Assembly (NCBI GenBank): GCA_937872165.1
Contig: CALMOR010000006.1
Coordinates: 24,992-35,068, forward strand
Length of the DNA stretch: 10,077 nucleotides
Direction of reading: 5' to 3'
From: an uncultured Burkholderiales bacterium
GTDB lineage: Bacteria > Pseudomonadota > Gammaproteobacteria > Burkholderiales > Burkholderiaceae_D
The notes below the pieces were generated by a model, which saw only the letters and a program-made list of their open reading frames with translations, ran no database searches and was not told the DNA's origin. The position numbers were made by a program, and so were the translations under genes. Positions 1-7,448 of the stretch are shown in pieces (within the stretch, counting starts at the first letter, position 1; each line of letters starts with the position of its first letter).

Positions 1-392
1 GGTCGAACGAACGGCGCATGCGCGCCGCGGGCTTCGCGACCTATCCGTACAAGCTCTGTGCGTTCGTGCTCGGCTCGGTGATCGCTTCGCTCGCCGGCGT
101 CCTCTTCGCGTTGAAGGACGGCGTCGTCAACCCCGAGCTGCTGGTCTGGAACCAGAGCGGCACCGTGCTGCTGATGATCATCCTCGGCGGACTCGGACAC
201 CTGCGCGGCGCGATGCTGGGCGCGCTGGTGTTCTCGCTGCTGCAGGAGCTGTATCAGTCCGAGGCGCTGTTCGGCGGCTTCGCGAAGCACTGGCAACTGA
301 TGCTCGGCCTGACGATCATCGCGTTCGTCGCGGCGCTGCCGCGCGGGCTCGTCGGCCTGTTCGGCCCATTCGCGAGACGGCCCGCGGCATGA
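1..392 (+). CDS. livM: Branched-chain/hydrophobic amino acid-type ABC transporter permease, LivM family (C-terminal part)
   Basis: The gene enters from the left edge; its reading frame begins at base 3 and ends at TGA 390-392, leaving about 129 residues of a protein that is normally 300-400 residues long. The first visible residues read SNERRMRAAGF, which matches the conserved cytoplasmic NExR...G loop of LivM-type inner-membrane permeases. Hydrophobic segments follow (around LCAFVLGSVIASLAGVLFAL, then VLLMIILGGLGHLRGAMLGA, then MLGLTIIAFVAALPRGLVGL). The GGLGxxxGxxxG run is the loop that contacts the ATPase subunits in this family. The protein should form the translocation pore together with a LivH-type partner, presumably encoded upstream. 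Its stop overlaps the livG start (ATGA 389-392), so translation is probably coupled. The family assignment is firm, but the transported substrate is not visible. Confidence 0.93.
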   Translation, partial: SNERRMRAAGFATYPYKLCAFVLGSVIASLAGVLFALKDGVVNPELLVWNQSGTVLLMIILGGLGHLRGAMLGALVFSLLQELYQSEALFGGFAKHWQLMLGLTIIAFVAALPRGLVGLFGPFARRPAA

Positions 393-1155
393 GCGACGAA
401 GTCCTCCTCGCCGCCGACGACGTGTGCCGCCACTTCGGCGGCCTGAAGGCCGTCGACGGCGTGTCGCTCGCTCTGACCCTCGGCACGCTGCATGCGGTGA
501 TCGGCACCAACGGAGCGGGCAAGTCGACGCTCGTCGACGTGCTGTCCGGCGAGCTCGCCGTCACGTCGGGCACCGTGACGCTGATGGGCCACGACGTCAC
601 GCGCTGGTCGCAACCGCGCCGGGCCCGCGCGGGCCTCGGCCGCAGCTATCAGCGCAACACGATCTTTCCGCAGTTCACGGTCTTCGAGAACTGCCGCCTC
701 ACCGCGCAGTCGCGCCGGCCGCGCGCATGGGACTGGTGGACGCCCGCGTCGCGCTGCGTCGACAGTCGCGCGGCCGCGGTGCGCGCGCTCGAGCGCGCCG
801 GCCTCGCGTCGGTGGCCGACCGCGTCGCGGGCACGCTGTCGCACGGACAGAAGCGGCAGCTCGAACTCGCGATGTGCCTCGCGACCGATCCGCGGGTGTT
901 GCTGCTCGACGAGCCGCTGGCCGGCATGGGTGCAGAAGAGAGCGAACGCATGCTGGCGCTGCTGGAGGAGCTGAAGGACGGCCATGCGGTGCTGTTGATC
1001 GAGCACGACATGGACGCGGTGTTCCGCGTCGCCGACCGCATCACCGTGATGGTGGACGGCCGCGTCGTCGCGAGCGGCGCGCCGGCCGCGGTGCGCGCGA
1101 GTCCCGAGGTGCAGCTCGCCTATCTCGGCGACGACGCGACCGACGGCGTCGCCGC

Positions 1156-1159
<4 letters not shown>
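389..1159 (+). CDS. livG: ABC transporter ATP-binding protein, LivG type
   Basis: This 256-residue cytoplasmic ATPase powers a branched-chain amino acid-like (HAAT family) importer. All nucleotide-binding motifs are present in order: Walker A GTNGAGKST (residues 39-47), a Q-loop near RNTIFPQFTVFENC, the signature LSHGQ (150-154, with His where LSGGQ is usual), Walker B VLLLDEP with Asp174-Glu175, and the switch histidine His206 in IEHDM. The length is typical for LivG. The ATG lies inside the end of livM and the stop lies inside the start of livF, so the three genes are very likely one transcript with coupled translation. Such transporters also carry amides, urea, short-chain carboxylates and aromatic acids, so 'branched-chain amino acid' is only the family label. 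The neighbouring dehydrogenases suggest a different organic substrate (inference). Confidence 0.95.
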
Positions 1160-1887
<728 letters not shown>

Positions 1888-1924
1888 AGGCGCCGTCATG
1901 CACTCGCGAAGAGAGCCGGAGACC

Positions 1925-2983
1925 ATGCACAGCTATCGACTCGAAAACTTCGGCAGGCCGCTCGTCGAAGCGACCGCCGCGACTCCCGTGCCGAGGGGCC
2001 ACGAGGTCGTCGTGCGCGTCGGCAGCTGCGGCGTCTGCCACAGCGACGTCCATCTCGCGGACGGCTACTTCGATCTCGGCAACGGCGCGAAGGTCGGCCT
2101 CGCCAACAGCGTGTCGCCGCCGCGCACGCTCGGCCACGAGATCGCGGGCACCGTGGTCGCGGTCGGCGACGACGTCGACGGCGTCGCGCCGGGCGACGAG
2201 CGCGTCGTCTATCCGTGGATCGGCTGCGGCCGCTGCGCGACGTGCGCGGCCGGCGACGAACAGCTCTGCAATCAGCCGCGCGTGATCGGCATCAACGTCG
2301 ACGGCGGCTTCGCCGACCACGTGCTGGTGCCGCACGAGAAGTACCTGTTCGACTACGCACCGCTGTCCGAGGAACAGGCCTGCACCTATGCGTGCTCGGG
2401 CCTCACGGCCTTCGGCGCGTTGAAGAAGGTTGCCGCCGCCTTCGCCGGCGACGCCGGCCGCAGGCTGCTGATCGTCGGCGCGGGCGGCGTGGGCCTGTCG
2501 GGCATCCGCATGGCCGCGCGGCTCGGACTGCCCGCGCCGATCGTCGCCGAGGTGGACCGGACCAAGTGGAGCATCGCGCGGGAAGCGGGCGCGATGGAAC
2601 TCGTCGACCCGAAGGCCGACGGCGCCGCGCGTGCGCTGATGAAGTCCACCGGCGGCGGCGTCGACGCGGCGATCGACTTCGTCGGCGCCGGCGAGAGCTT
2701 CGCGTTCGGCTTCGGGGTGCTGCGCAAGGGCGGCCTGCTGGTGTCGGTGGGCCTCTTCGGCGGCGCCACCTCGTTGTCGCCGGCGATGATCGCGCTGAAG
2801 GCGGTGCGCGTGGCGGGCTCGTACGTCGGGTCGCCCGCCGAGATGCGCGAGATGATGGCGATGGCGCGCGCCGACGCGCTGCCCGAGCTGCCGCTCGCGC
2901 CCGTGCCGCTGAGCGCCGCGAACGCGACGCTCGAAGCCCTGAAGGAAGGTCGCGTGCGCGGCCGCGCGATCCTCAAGCCCTGA
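1925..2983 (+). CDS. Zinc-dependent medium-chain alcohol dehydrogenase
   Basis: From this start the protein has 352 residues, normal for the family, and should oxidise an alcohol to an aldehyde or ketone with NAD(P). Catalytic zinc ligands are Cys38 (CGVCHSD), His71-Glu72 (GHE) and Cys157 (ACSGLTAFGAL). Structural zinc ligands are Cys101, Cys104, Cys107 and Cys115. The Rossmann glycine motif is GAGGVG (185-190), and an acidic residue ending the second strand (VAEVD) favours NAD over NADP. The YPWIGCG and INVDGGFADHVLVPH stretches recall the subgroup containing 6-hydroxycyclohex-1-ene-1-carboxyl-CoA dehydrogenase, but they do not fix the substrate. An in-frame ATG at 1898 would add nine residues and has a better-spaced Shine-Dalgarno (GAAGG 1886-1890, overlapping the livF stop). 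I chose 1925 because MHSYRLENFG aligns with the usual beginning of the family. The gene sits between livF and the aldehyde dehydrogenase, which fits a two-step oxidation. Confidence 0.93.
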   Translation: MHSYRLENFGRPLVEATAATPVPRGHEVVVRVGSCGVCHSDVHLADGYFDLGNGAKVGLANSVSPPRTLGHEIAGTVVAVGDDVDGVAPGDERVVYPWIGCGRCATCAAGDEQLCNQPRVIGINVDGGFADHVLVPHEKYLFDYAPLSEEQACTYACSGLTAFGALKKVAAAFAGDAGRRLLIVGAGGVGLSGIRMAARLGLPAPIVAEVDRTKWSIAREAGAMELVDPKADGAARALMKSTGGGVDAAIDFVGAGESFAFGFGVLRKGGLLVSVGLFGGATSLSPAMIALKAVRVAGSYVGSPAEMREMMAMARADALPELPLAPVPLSAANATLEALKEGRVRGRAILKP

Positions 2984-2998
2984 CCGAAGGAGAGAAGC

Positions 2999-4468
2999 AT
3001 GAACGCACCCGAGAAGATCGTCGCCGAGAACGTCGTCCCCTACGAAGACCTCTCGCTCTACATCGACGGTCGCTTCGTCAGCGGAGGAGGACGTCGCGAG
3101 CAGGACGTCTTCGATCCGGCGACCGACACCGTCATCGGCAGGCTGCCGCACGCGACGAGCGAAGACCTCGACGATGCGCTCGCCGGCGCGGCCCGCGCAT
3201 TCGAGACCTGGAAGAAGACGTCGCCGGTCGAGCGCGGCAAGATCCTGCGCAAGGTCGCCGACCTCGCCCGCGAACGCGCGCAGACGATCGGCGCGAACAT
3301 GACGCTCGACCAGGGCAAGCCGATCGCGGAGGCGGTCGGCGAGGTGATGATGTGCGCCGAGCACGCCGAGTGGCACGCCGAGGAATGCCGCCGCATCTAC
3401 GGCCGTGTCATCCCGCCGCGCGTGGACGGCGTGCGCCAGCTCGTGCTGCGCGAGCCGATCGGCGTCTGCGCCGCGTTCACGCCGTGGAACTTCCCGTTCA
3501 ACCAGGCGATCCGCAAGGTCCTCGCGGCGCTCGGCTCGGGCTGCACGATCGTGCTGAAGGGACCGGAGGACGCGCCGAGCGGCGTCGTCGCGCTCGCCCG
3601 TCTCTTCCACGACGCGGGGCTGCCGGCCGGCTGCCTCAACATCGTGTGGGGCGTGCCGCACGAAGTGTCGACCCACCTGATCAATTCGCCGATCGTGCGC
3701 AAGGTCTCGTTCACCGGATCGGTCGGTGTCGGCAAGCAGCTCGCCGCGATGGCCGGCTCGCTGATGAAGCGTTGCACGATGGAGCTCGGCGGTCATGCGC
3801 CGGTCATCGTCTGCGACGACGCGGACGTCGAGCGGGCCGCCGATATCCTCGTCGGCTTCAAGTTCCGCAACGCCGGCCAGGTGTGCATCTCGCCGACGCG
3901 CTTCTACGTGCAGCAAGGCGCCTACGACCGCTTCGTCGCGCGCTTCGTCGAGAAGACGAAGGCGATCAAGGTCGGCCCCGGCAGCGACCCGTCGAACCGC
4001 ATGGGACCGCTCGCGCAGAAGCGTCGCATCCCGGCGTTCTCCGGCTTCATCGACGACGCGCATCAGCGCGGCGCGAGCATCCTGACCGGCGGCGCGACGA
4101 TGGGCGACGCGGGCAGCTTCTATTCGCCGACCGTCGTCGCCGACCTGCCCGACGACAGCCGCATGATGAACGAGGAGCCCTTCGGTCCGGTGGCCGGCAT
4201 GGTCCGGTTCAAGACCGTCGACGAGGTGCTGAAGCGCGCGAACGGCCTGCCCTTCGGACTCGCTTCGTACGCGTTCACGGGCTCATCGAAGAACGCGACC
4301 GCGATCGCCGACGGGCTCGAGGCGGGCATGGTGTCGATCAACCACATCGGGCTCGCGCTCGCCGAGACACCGTTCGGCGGCATCAAGGACAGCGGCTACG
4401 GCAGCGAGGGCGGGACGGAGACCTTCGACGGCTACCTGACGACGAAATTCGTGACGCAACTCGACTGA
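2999..4468 (+). CDS. NAD(P)-dependent aldehyde dehydrogenase (succinate-semialdehyde dehydrogenase-like)
   Basis: This 489-residue aldehyde dehydrogenase has the standard family length. It starts 15 bases after the alcohol dehydrogenase stop, with a strong Shine-Dalgarno (AAGGAG 2987-2992, six bases before ATG). Key residues are all present: Asn164 in FTPWNFPFN (oxyanion), Lys187 in the cofactor-binding LKGPEDAPSG, the FTGSVGVGK loop, general base Glu262 in MELGGHAP, catalytic nucleophile Cys296 in NAGQVCISPTRF, and Glu393 in EEPFGPV. The C-terminal GLALAETPFGGIKDSGYGSEGG pattern is typical of the succinate-semialdehyde dehydrogenase-like branch. KGPEDAP replaces the common KPSExTP, a small local difference. 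The enzyme should convert an aldehyde, probably the product of the preceding alcohol dehydrogenase, to a carboxylate in the cytoplasm. The exact aldehyde cannot be read from the sequence. Confidence 0.95.
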   Translation: MNAPEKIVAENVVPYEDLSLYIDGRFVSGGGRREQDVFDPATDTVIGRLPHATSEDLDDALAGAARAFETWKKTSPVERGKILRKVADLARERAQTIGANMTLDQGKPIAEAVGEVMMCAEHAEWHAEECRRIYGRVIPPRVDGVRQLVLREPIGVCAAFTPWNFPFNQAIRKVLAALGSGCTIVLKGPEDAPSGVVALARLFHDAGLPAGCLNIVWGVPHEVSTHLINSPIVRKVSFTGSVGVGKQLAAMAGSLMKRCTMELGGHAPVIVCDDADVERAADILVGFKFRNAGQVCISPTRFYVQQGAYDRFVARFVEKTKAIKVGPGSDPSNRMGPLAQKRRIPAFSGFIDDAHQRGASILTGGATMGDAGSFYSPTVVADLPDDSRMMNEEPFGPVAGMVRFKTVDEVLKRANGLPFGLASYAFTGSSKNATAIADGLEAGMVSINHIGLALAETPFGGIKDSGYGSEGGTETFDGYLTTKFVTQLD

Positions 4469-4488
4469 CTTCCGACGACGACGATCGC

Positions 4489-5277
4489 ATGAATTTTCAT
4501 CTATCCGGAAGATGGGCTCTGGTGTGCGCGGCGAGCCGCGGTCTCGGCAAGGCCTGCGCGCGCTCGCTGGTCGCCGAGGGCGTCAACGTGGTGATCACGG
4601 CGCGCGACGCCGCGGTGCTCGAGCGCACCGCCGACGAACTGCGCGCGATCGATCCCGACGTGACCGTGCGGACCGCGGTCGGCGACATCACCACCGAGGC
4701 GGGTCGCGCCGATGCGCTCGCGGCCTGCCCGCAGGTGGACATCCTCGTCAACAACGCCGGCGGTCCGCCGCCCGGCGACTTCCGCGCCTGGTCGCGCGAG
4801 CAGTGGATCACGGCCCTCGACGCCAACATGCTGACGCCGATCGCGCTGATCAAGGCGACGGTCGACGCGATGGCCGAGCGTGGCTTCGGTCGGATCGTCA
4901 ACATCACGTCGGGCGCGGTGAAGGCGCCCATCGCGACGCTCGGCCTGTCGAACGGTGCTCGCAGCGGTCTCACCGGCTTCGTCGCCGGACTCGCGCGCCA
5001 GCCGAAGCTGGCCGGCCGCGACGTGACCATCAACAACCTGCTGCCCGGCGCGTTCGACACCGACCGGCTGCGCAGCGCGACGCAGGCCGCGGCCGACGCC
5101 GAGGGCAGGCCGCTCGAGCTCGTGCTCGCCGATCGAAGCCGCGCCATCCCCGCGCAGCGCTTCGGCAATGCCGACGAGTTCGGCGCGTTCTGCGCGTTCC
5201 TTTGCAGCACGCAGGCCTCGTACCTCACCGGGCAGAACATCCTGCTCGACGGCGGCGCATACGGCGGGACCTTCTGA
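4489..5277 (+). CDS. Atypical short-chain dehydrogenase/reductase, 3-oxoacyl-ACP reductase-like, lacking the YxxxK pair
   Basis: This 262-residue cytoplasmic Rossmann protein starts 20 bases after the aldehyde dehydrogenase stop. The nucleotide-binding loop reads CAASRGLG (13-20) instead of TGxxxGxG. Arg39 after the second strand (ITARD) suggests NADP. NNAG is intact (88-91), Asn113 is in place and the catalytic-type Ser is Ser141 (NITSG). At the positions of the SDR Tyr and Lys stand Ser154 and Arg158 (GLSNGARSG). The ending ASYLTGQNILLDGGAYGG is a standard SDR C-terminus. From memory, a recognised FabG-like subgroup shares this LSNxxR pattern, so this is probably a conserved variant and not a damaged gene. 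Its chemistry is uncertain. I see no Shine-Dalgarno before the ATG; the first codons are unusually A/T-rich, which may keep the start open. Position in the operon suggests a third step on the same substrate, or on a keto or acyl intermediate (inference). Confidence 0.9.
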   Translation: MNFHLSGRWALVCAASRGLGKACARSLVAEGVNVVITARDAAVLERTADELRAIDPDVTVRTAVGDITTEAGRADALAACPQVDILVNNAGGPPPGDFRAWSREQWITALDANMLTPIALIKATVDAMAERGFGRIVNITSGAVKAPIATLGLSNGARSGLTGFVAGLARQPKLAGRDVTINNLLPGAFDTDRLRSATQAAADAEGRPLELVLADRSRAIPAQRFGNADEFGAFCAFLCSTQASYLTGQNILLDGGAYGGTF

Positions 5278-5380
5278 TCGAGAGGGCTAGAGGGTGCGCG
5301 TCGCGGTCGGGATCACGCGGGCCGTGACGCCGCTCGTTCCCTCGACGACCGACAACGGCGACTTCGCGGCCCGGTGCGGA

Positions 5381-5397
5381 GGGCGATCGATCGGCCC
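5381..5397. terminator. Possible weak terminator hairpin between convergent genes
   Basis: GGG and GCCC flank the ten-base palindrome CGATCGATCG (5384-5393), giving a short GC-rich stem with a bulge. It lies about 100 bases after the SDR stop and just beyond the end of the convergent transporter gene. No run of T follows on either strand, so it is not a classical intrinsic terminator. The rest of 5278-5402 shows no gene. Confidence 0.25.
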
Positions 5398-5402
5398 GCC
5401 CC

Positions 5403-6847
5403 TCATCGCGGGGGGTGCCGATCGTTCGAGATCAGGACCAGCGCCGCGATCGACGCCGCTGCCGCGCAGGCCGCGCCCGCGAAGGCGGCCACATGGAGGC
5501 GCGAGCTGAACGCGGCCTGCTCTTGCGATACCGCGAACACGAAGCCAAGCAACGCGGTCGCGACCAGCCCCCCGATGCGGGCGAGCGCGCTGTTGAAGCC
5601 CGACGCGGCGCCCACGTGGTCGACGTCGACCGACGCGATGACGGTCGTCGTCAGCGGCGCGACGCAGATCGCCATGCCCACCGCGACGATCAGGCTGGGG
5701 GCAACACGTCGCGCCAGTAGTCGAGCGCTTCGCGGCCGATGCGTGCATACAACGCGAGGCCGACCGCGACGATCGCGCTGCCCGTCGCCAGCAACGGTCG
5801 ACCGCCGACGCGCGCGGCGACGCGTCCCATCGGACGCGAGCCCGCGCCGATCAGCAACGGGATCGGCAGCATCGCGGCGCCCGCCTGCACCGCCGAGTAG
5901 TGGCCCAACCCGATCAGCGCGAACGGCAGCAGGACGATCAGCCCGCCGAGCGCCGCATACAACAGGAAGGTCAAGAGGCTGAGGCCGACGAACGCGCGCG
6001 TGCCGAAGAGGCCGAAAGGCATCATCGCCGCATCGCCACGACGTGCCTCGATCCACAGGAACCCGGCCAGCAGCGCGATACCGCCCGTGGTCGCGCCGAT
6101 CAGCGCGAGCCGCGGCGTTCCCGCCTCCGCCGCCGCCGTCAGCGCCCATACCAGCGCGCCCAGGCCGAACGTGGCCGTCACTCCGCCGAGCCAGTCGAGC
6201 GACGGCGCGGCGCGCCGGTCGCGGCTCTCTTCGGCGTGGCGGAGCGCGAGCCAGATCGCGCCGGCTCCGATTGGGAGGTTGACGAGGAAGATCGGTCGCC
6301 AGCCGGCCAGATCGACGATCCATCCACCGACGACCGGACCGATGGCCCCTGCGACGGCGCCCGCCGCGGCCCAGGTTCCGATCGCACGGCCGCGCTCCTC
6401 GCCTTCGAAGTGCGCACCGAGGAGCGCGAGGCTGTTCGGCATCAGCAACGCGGCGCCGATGCCTTGCAGCGCCCGACCGGCGAGGAGCCACGGCAACGAC
6501 GGCGCGAGCGAAGAGAGGACCGATGCGACCAGGAACGACGCGATGCCGAGCACGAAGAGCCGCCTGCGCCCGTAGTGATCGCCGCATGCGCCGCCGAAGA
6601 GGATCAACGCGCCGAGCGGCAGCAGATACGCGTTGATGGTCCACGCGAGCGATGCGGGCCCCGCGTCCAGGTCGCGCGCCAGTGTCGGCAGCGCGACGTT
6701 GACGACCGAGCCATCGATGAACGCGAGACTCGATCCGAGGACCGATGCCGCGATGATCGCTCCGCCACGCCCGGGCGACCTGCGCTCCGGCGAGCGTGCG
6801 GCGTTCGAGTCCTTGGGTCGCGCGACGGGGCTCATGAGGGTCGGCAT
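5403..6847 (-). pseudogene. MFS drug:H+ antiporter, EmrB/QacA (DHA2, 14-helix) type, interrupted by a frameshift
   Basis: The N-terminal frame runs from ATG at 6847 down to a TGA at 5690-5692 (385 residues). The remaining family sequence continues in another minus-strand frame to TGA 5403-5405. Joined, they give about 481 residues, the normal size for a 14-helix exporter. The first part shows SLAFIDGSVVNVALPTL in helix 1, motif A GGACGDHYGRRR between helices 2 and 3, and motif C-like GAIGPVVGGW in helix 5, with about 11 helices in all. The second part supplies the last three, including APLTTTVIASVD and HVGAASGFNSALARIGG. The break is at a five-G run (5697-5701); one additional G would restore DVLPPSLIVAVG. 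A read or assembly error is a real alternative to a true mutation. An alternative start is the fifth codon (Met at 6835); neither start has a clear Shine-Dalgarno. It would export a hydrophobic or toxic compound of unknown identity. No regulator gene is adjacent. Confidence 0.88.
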
Positions 6848-6931
6848 GTGACGGAGACGGATCTTCGCCCGGAACGCCGACGAGGTCGATCTGGGAATCG
6901 AATTGCGTGTTTGAATGGAATACGAAACGGA

Positions 6932-6963
6932 ATTTCGATTCGAGGATTCTCCGGAGTCGAAAT
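6932..6963. promoter_or_regulatory. Ten-base inverted repeat upstream of the exporter; candidate operator or RNA hairpin
   Basis: ATTTCGATTC (6932-6941) and GAGTCGAAAT (6954-6963) are inverted copies with one G-T pair, separated by 12 bases. The element is 85-116 bases upstream of the exporter start, a normal distance for an operator. On the plus strand the right arm contains both the GGAG and the ATG of the small ORF at 6962, so as RNA it could hide that start. Which role applies, if either, cannot be told from sequence. Confidence 0.45.
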
Positions 6964-7189
6964 GAAAGACGATAGGGCAATAGCAATCTCTTCGCTATCG
7001 GCTTTACCGAACATCGATAACTTCTTCTTTAAAGAGAACGGCTCGGGAATATTCGAATCGATCACGATGCCGATCACTCCGACCGATCGCTGCGGGCTTC
7101 GGCCGGTGACATCGCCTCCGAGAGTCGCCTCTCGGTGCTGTCGAACTTCTTTACGGTTTTGTTTCACGCAGATGCGTTGTACCCCGTAA
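6962..7189 (+). CDS. Possible small ORF, 75 residues, unknown function
   Basis: I do not recognise this product. ATG at 6962 is preceded by GGAG (6953-6956) at a five-base spacing, which is why it deserves mention. The frame stays open for 75 codons to TAA 7187-7189. The first half is moderately polar with a DNFFFKENGSG stretch; the second half is rich in Arg, Cys and Thr. Against a real gene: it uses AGG, ATA, CTA and TTA codons that are nearly absent from the neighbours, lacks a third-position GC bias, and part of it coincides with two hairpins. It could be a recently acquired small gene, a leader peptide, or chance. Confidence 0.18.
   Translation: MKDDRAIAISSLSALPNIDNFFFKENGSGIFESITMPITPTDRCGLRPVTSPPRVASRCCRTSLRFCFTQMRCTP
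7095..7135. promoter_or_regulatory. Two adjacent hairpins in the intergenic region, one a perfect 7-bp stem
   Basis: GGC-TTCG-GCC (7095-7104) forms a short stem closed by a C(UUCG)G tetraloop in plus-strand RNA, among the most stable RNA loops known. Fourteen bases later, CCGAGAG (7118-7124) and CTCTCGG (7129-7135) pair perfectly around a TCGC loop. A T-rich stretch with TTTACGGTTTTGTTT follows at 7150-7164, too far away for a canonical intrinsic terminator but compatible with a weak one for plus-strand transcripts. It could equally be structured leader RNA. Confidence 0.4.
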
Positions 7190-7415
7190 ACCCATGTGAT
7201 TAAACGGATCGAAGGAATGGCTCGCTTATTGCTTCAGCGCATCATCAGGCTTGCGAGGATACGCGTTCGTGATTGCGGAGCGGTGGCGAAAGTGTAGTTC
7301 TTGCGTTGTCCGAGTGATGCGGTTCGGTTCGAATCATGCACTCCGTCGTTCGTCGTCGATGCGTCCTGCTTTGCTTGATCTCGGTTCAGTGGCTTTATCG
7401 GGTCCTGTAACGTTC

Positions 7416-7433
7416 GCCCGCTTCGATGCGGGC
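7416..7433 (+). promoter_or_regulatory. Leader hairpin immediately upstream of the peptidase ribosome binding site
   Basis: GCCCGC (7416-7421) and GCGGGC (7428-7433) pair perfectly around TTCGAT. The stem ends three bases before the strong TGGAGG Shine-Dalgarno (7437-7442) of the peptidase gene. A six-pair GC stem so close to the ribosome site may affect translation or protect the mRNA 5' end; that role is inferred from position alone. Confidence 0.45.
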
Positions 7434-7448
7434 TTCTGGAGGCATTGA

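Larger units (their letters stand above)
6848..7448. other. 600-base divergent intergenic region, AT-rich in the middle, with several inverted repeats
   Basis: The region separates the minus-strand exporter from the plus-strand peptidase and must hold promoters for both. From about 6890 to 7250 it is visibly richer in A and T than the flanks and uses words rare in the neighbouring genes (TTTAAAG, GAATATTC, ATTAAAC). It contains inverted repeats at 6932-6963, 7095-7104, 7118-7135 and 7416-7433, palindromes CTTTAAAG (7027-7034) and GAATATTC (7047-7054), and a short direct repeat CGATCAC (7059-7065 and 7071-7077). A poor sigma-70-like pair, TTGCTT (7371-7376) and TTTATC (7394-7399) with 17 bases between, could serve the peptidase gene, but the match is too weak to call. 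The only ORF with a plausible ribosome site is 6962-7189. Confidence 0.7.

Noticed and set aside
5690..5701. Programmed ribosomal frameshifting in the exporter
   Set aside because: A plain run of C in the mRNA without a known slippery heptamer or downstream structure is weak support, and this transporter family is not known to use recoding. Mutation or sequencing error is simpler.
7059..7090. Direct repeats of CGATCAC as a regulator-binding array or CRISPR remnant
   Set aside because: There are only two exact seven-base copies plus one partial copy. CGATC is common in this sequence, and the spacing is far too short for CRISPR.
6832..7167. 111-codon minus-strand frame overlapping the exporter start
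   Set aside because: It overlaps the exporter start out of frame, has no clear ribosome site and shows no recognisable domain.
5900..7189. 429-codon plus-strand open frame opposite the exporter
   Set aside because: Most of it mirrors the exporter and is Arg/Glu/Gln-rich without motifs. Only the part from 6962, outside the exporter, was considered separately.
7282..7305. Sigma-54 type promoter (TGGC...TTGC)
   Set aside because: The two elements are several bases too far apart for a -24/-12 promoter.
7371..7399. Sigma-70 promoter TTGCTT-17-TTTATC for the peptidase
   Set aside because: The -10 element matches the consensus at only three of six positions. It is noted in the intergenic entry but not called.
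7251..7448. 65-codon plus-strand frame just before the peptidase
   Set aside because: There is no good ribosome site, the composition is Arg-rich, and it runs over the leader hairpin and Shine-Dalgarno of the peptidase.
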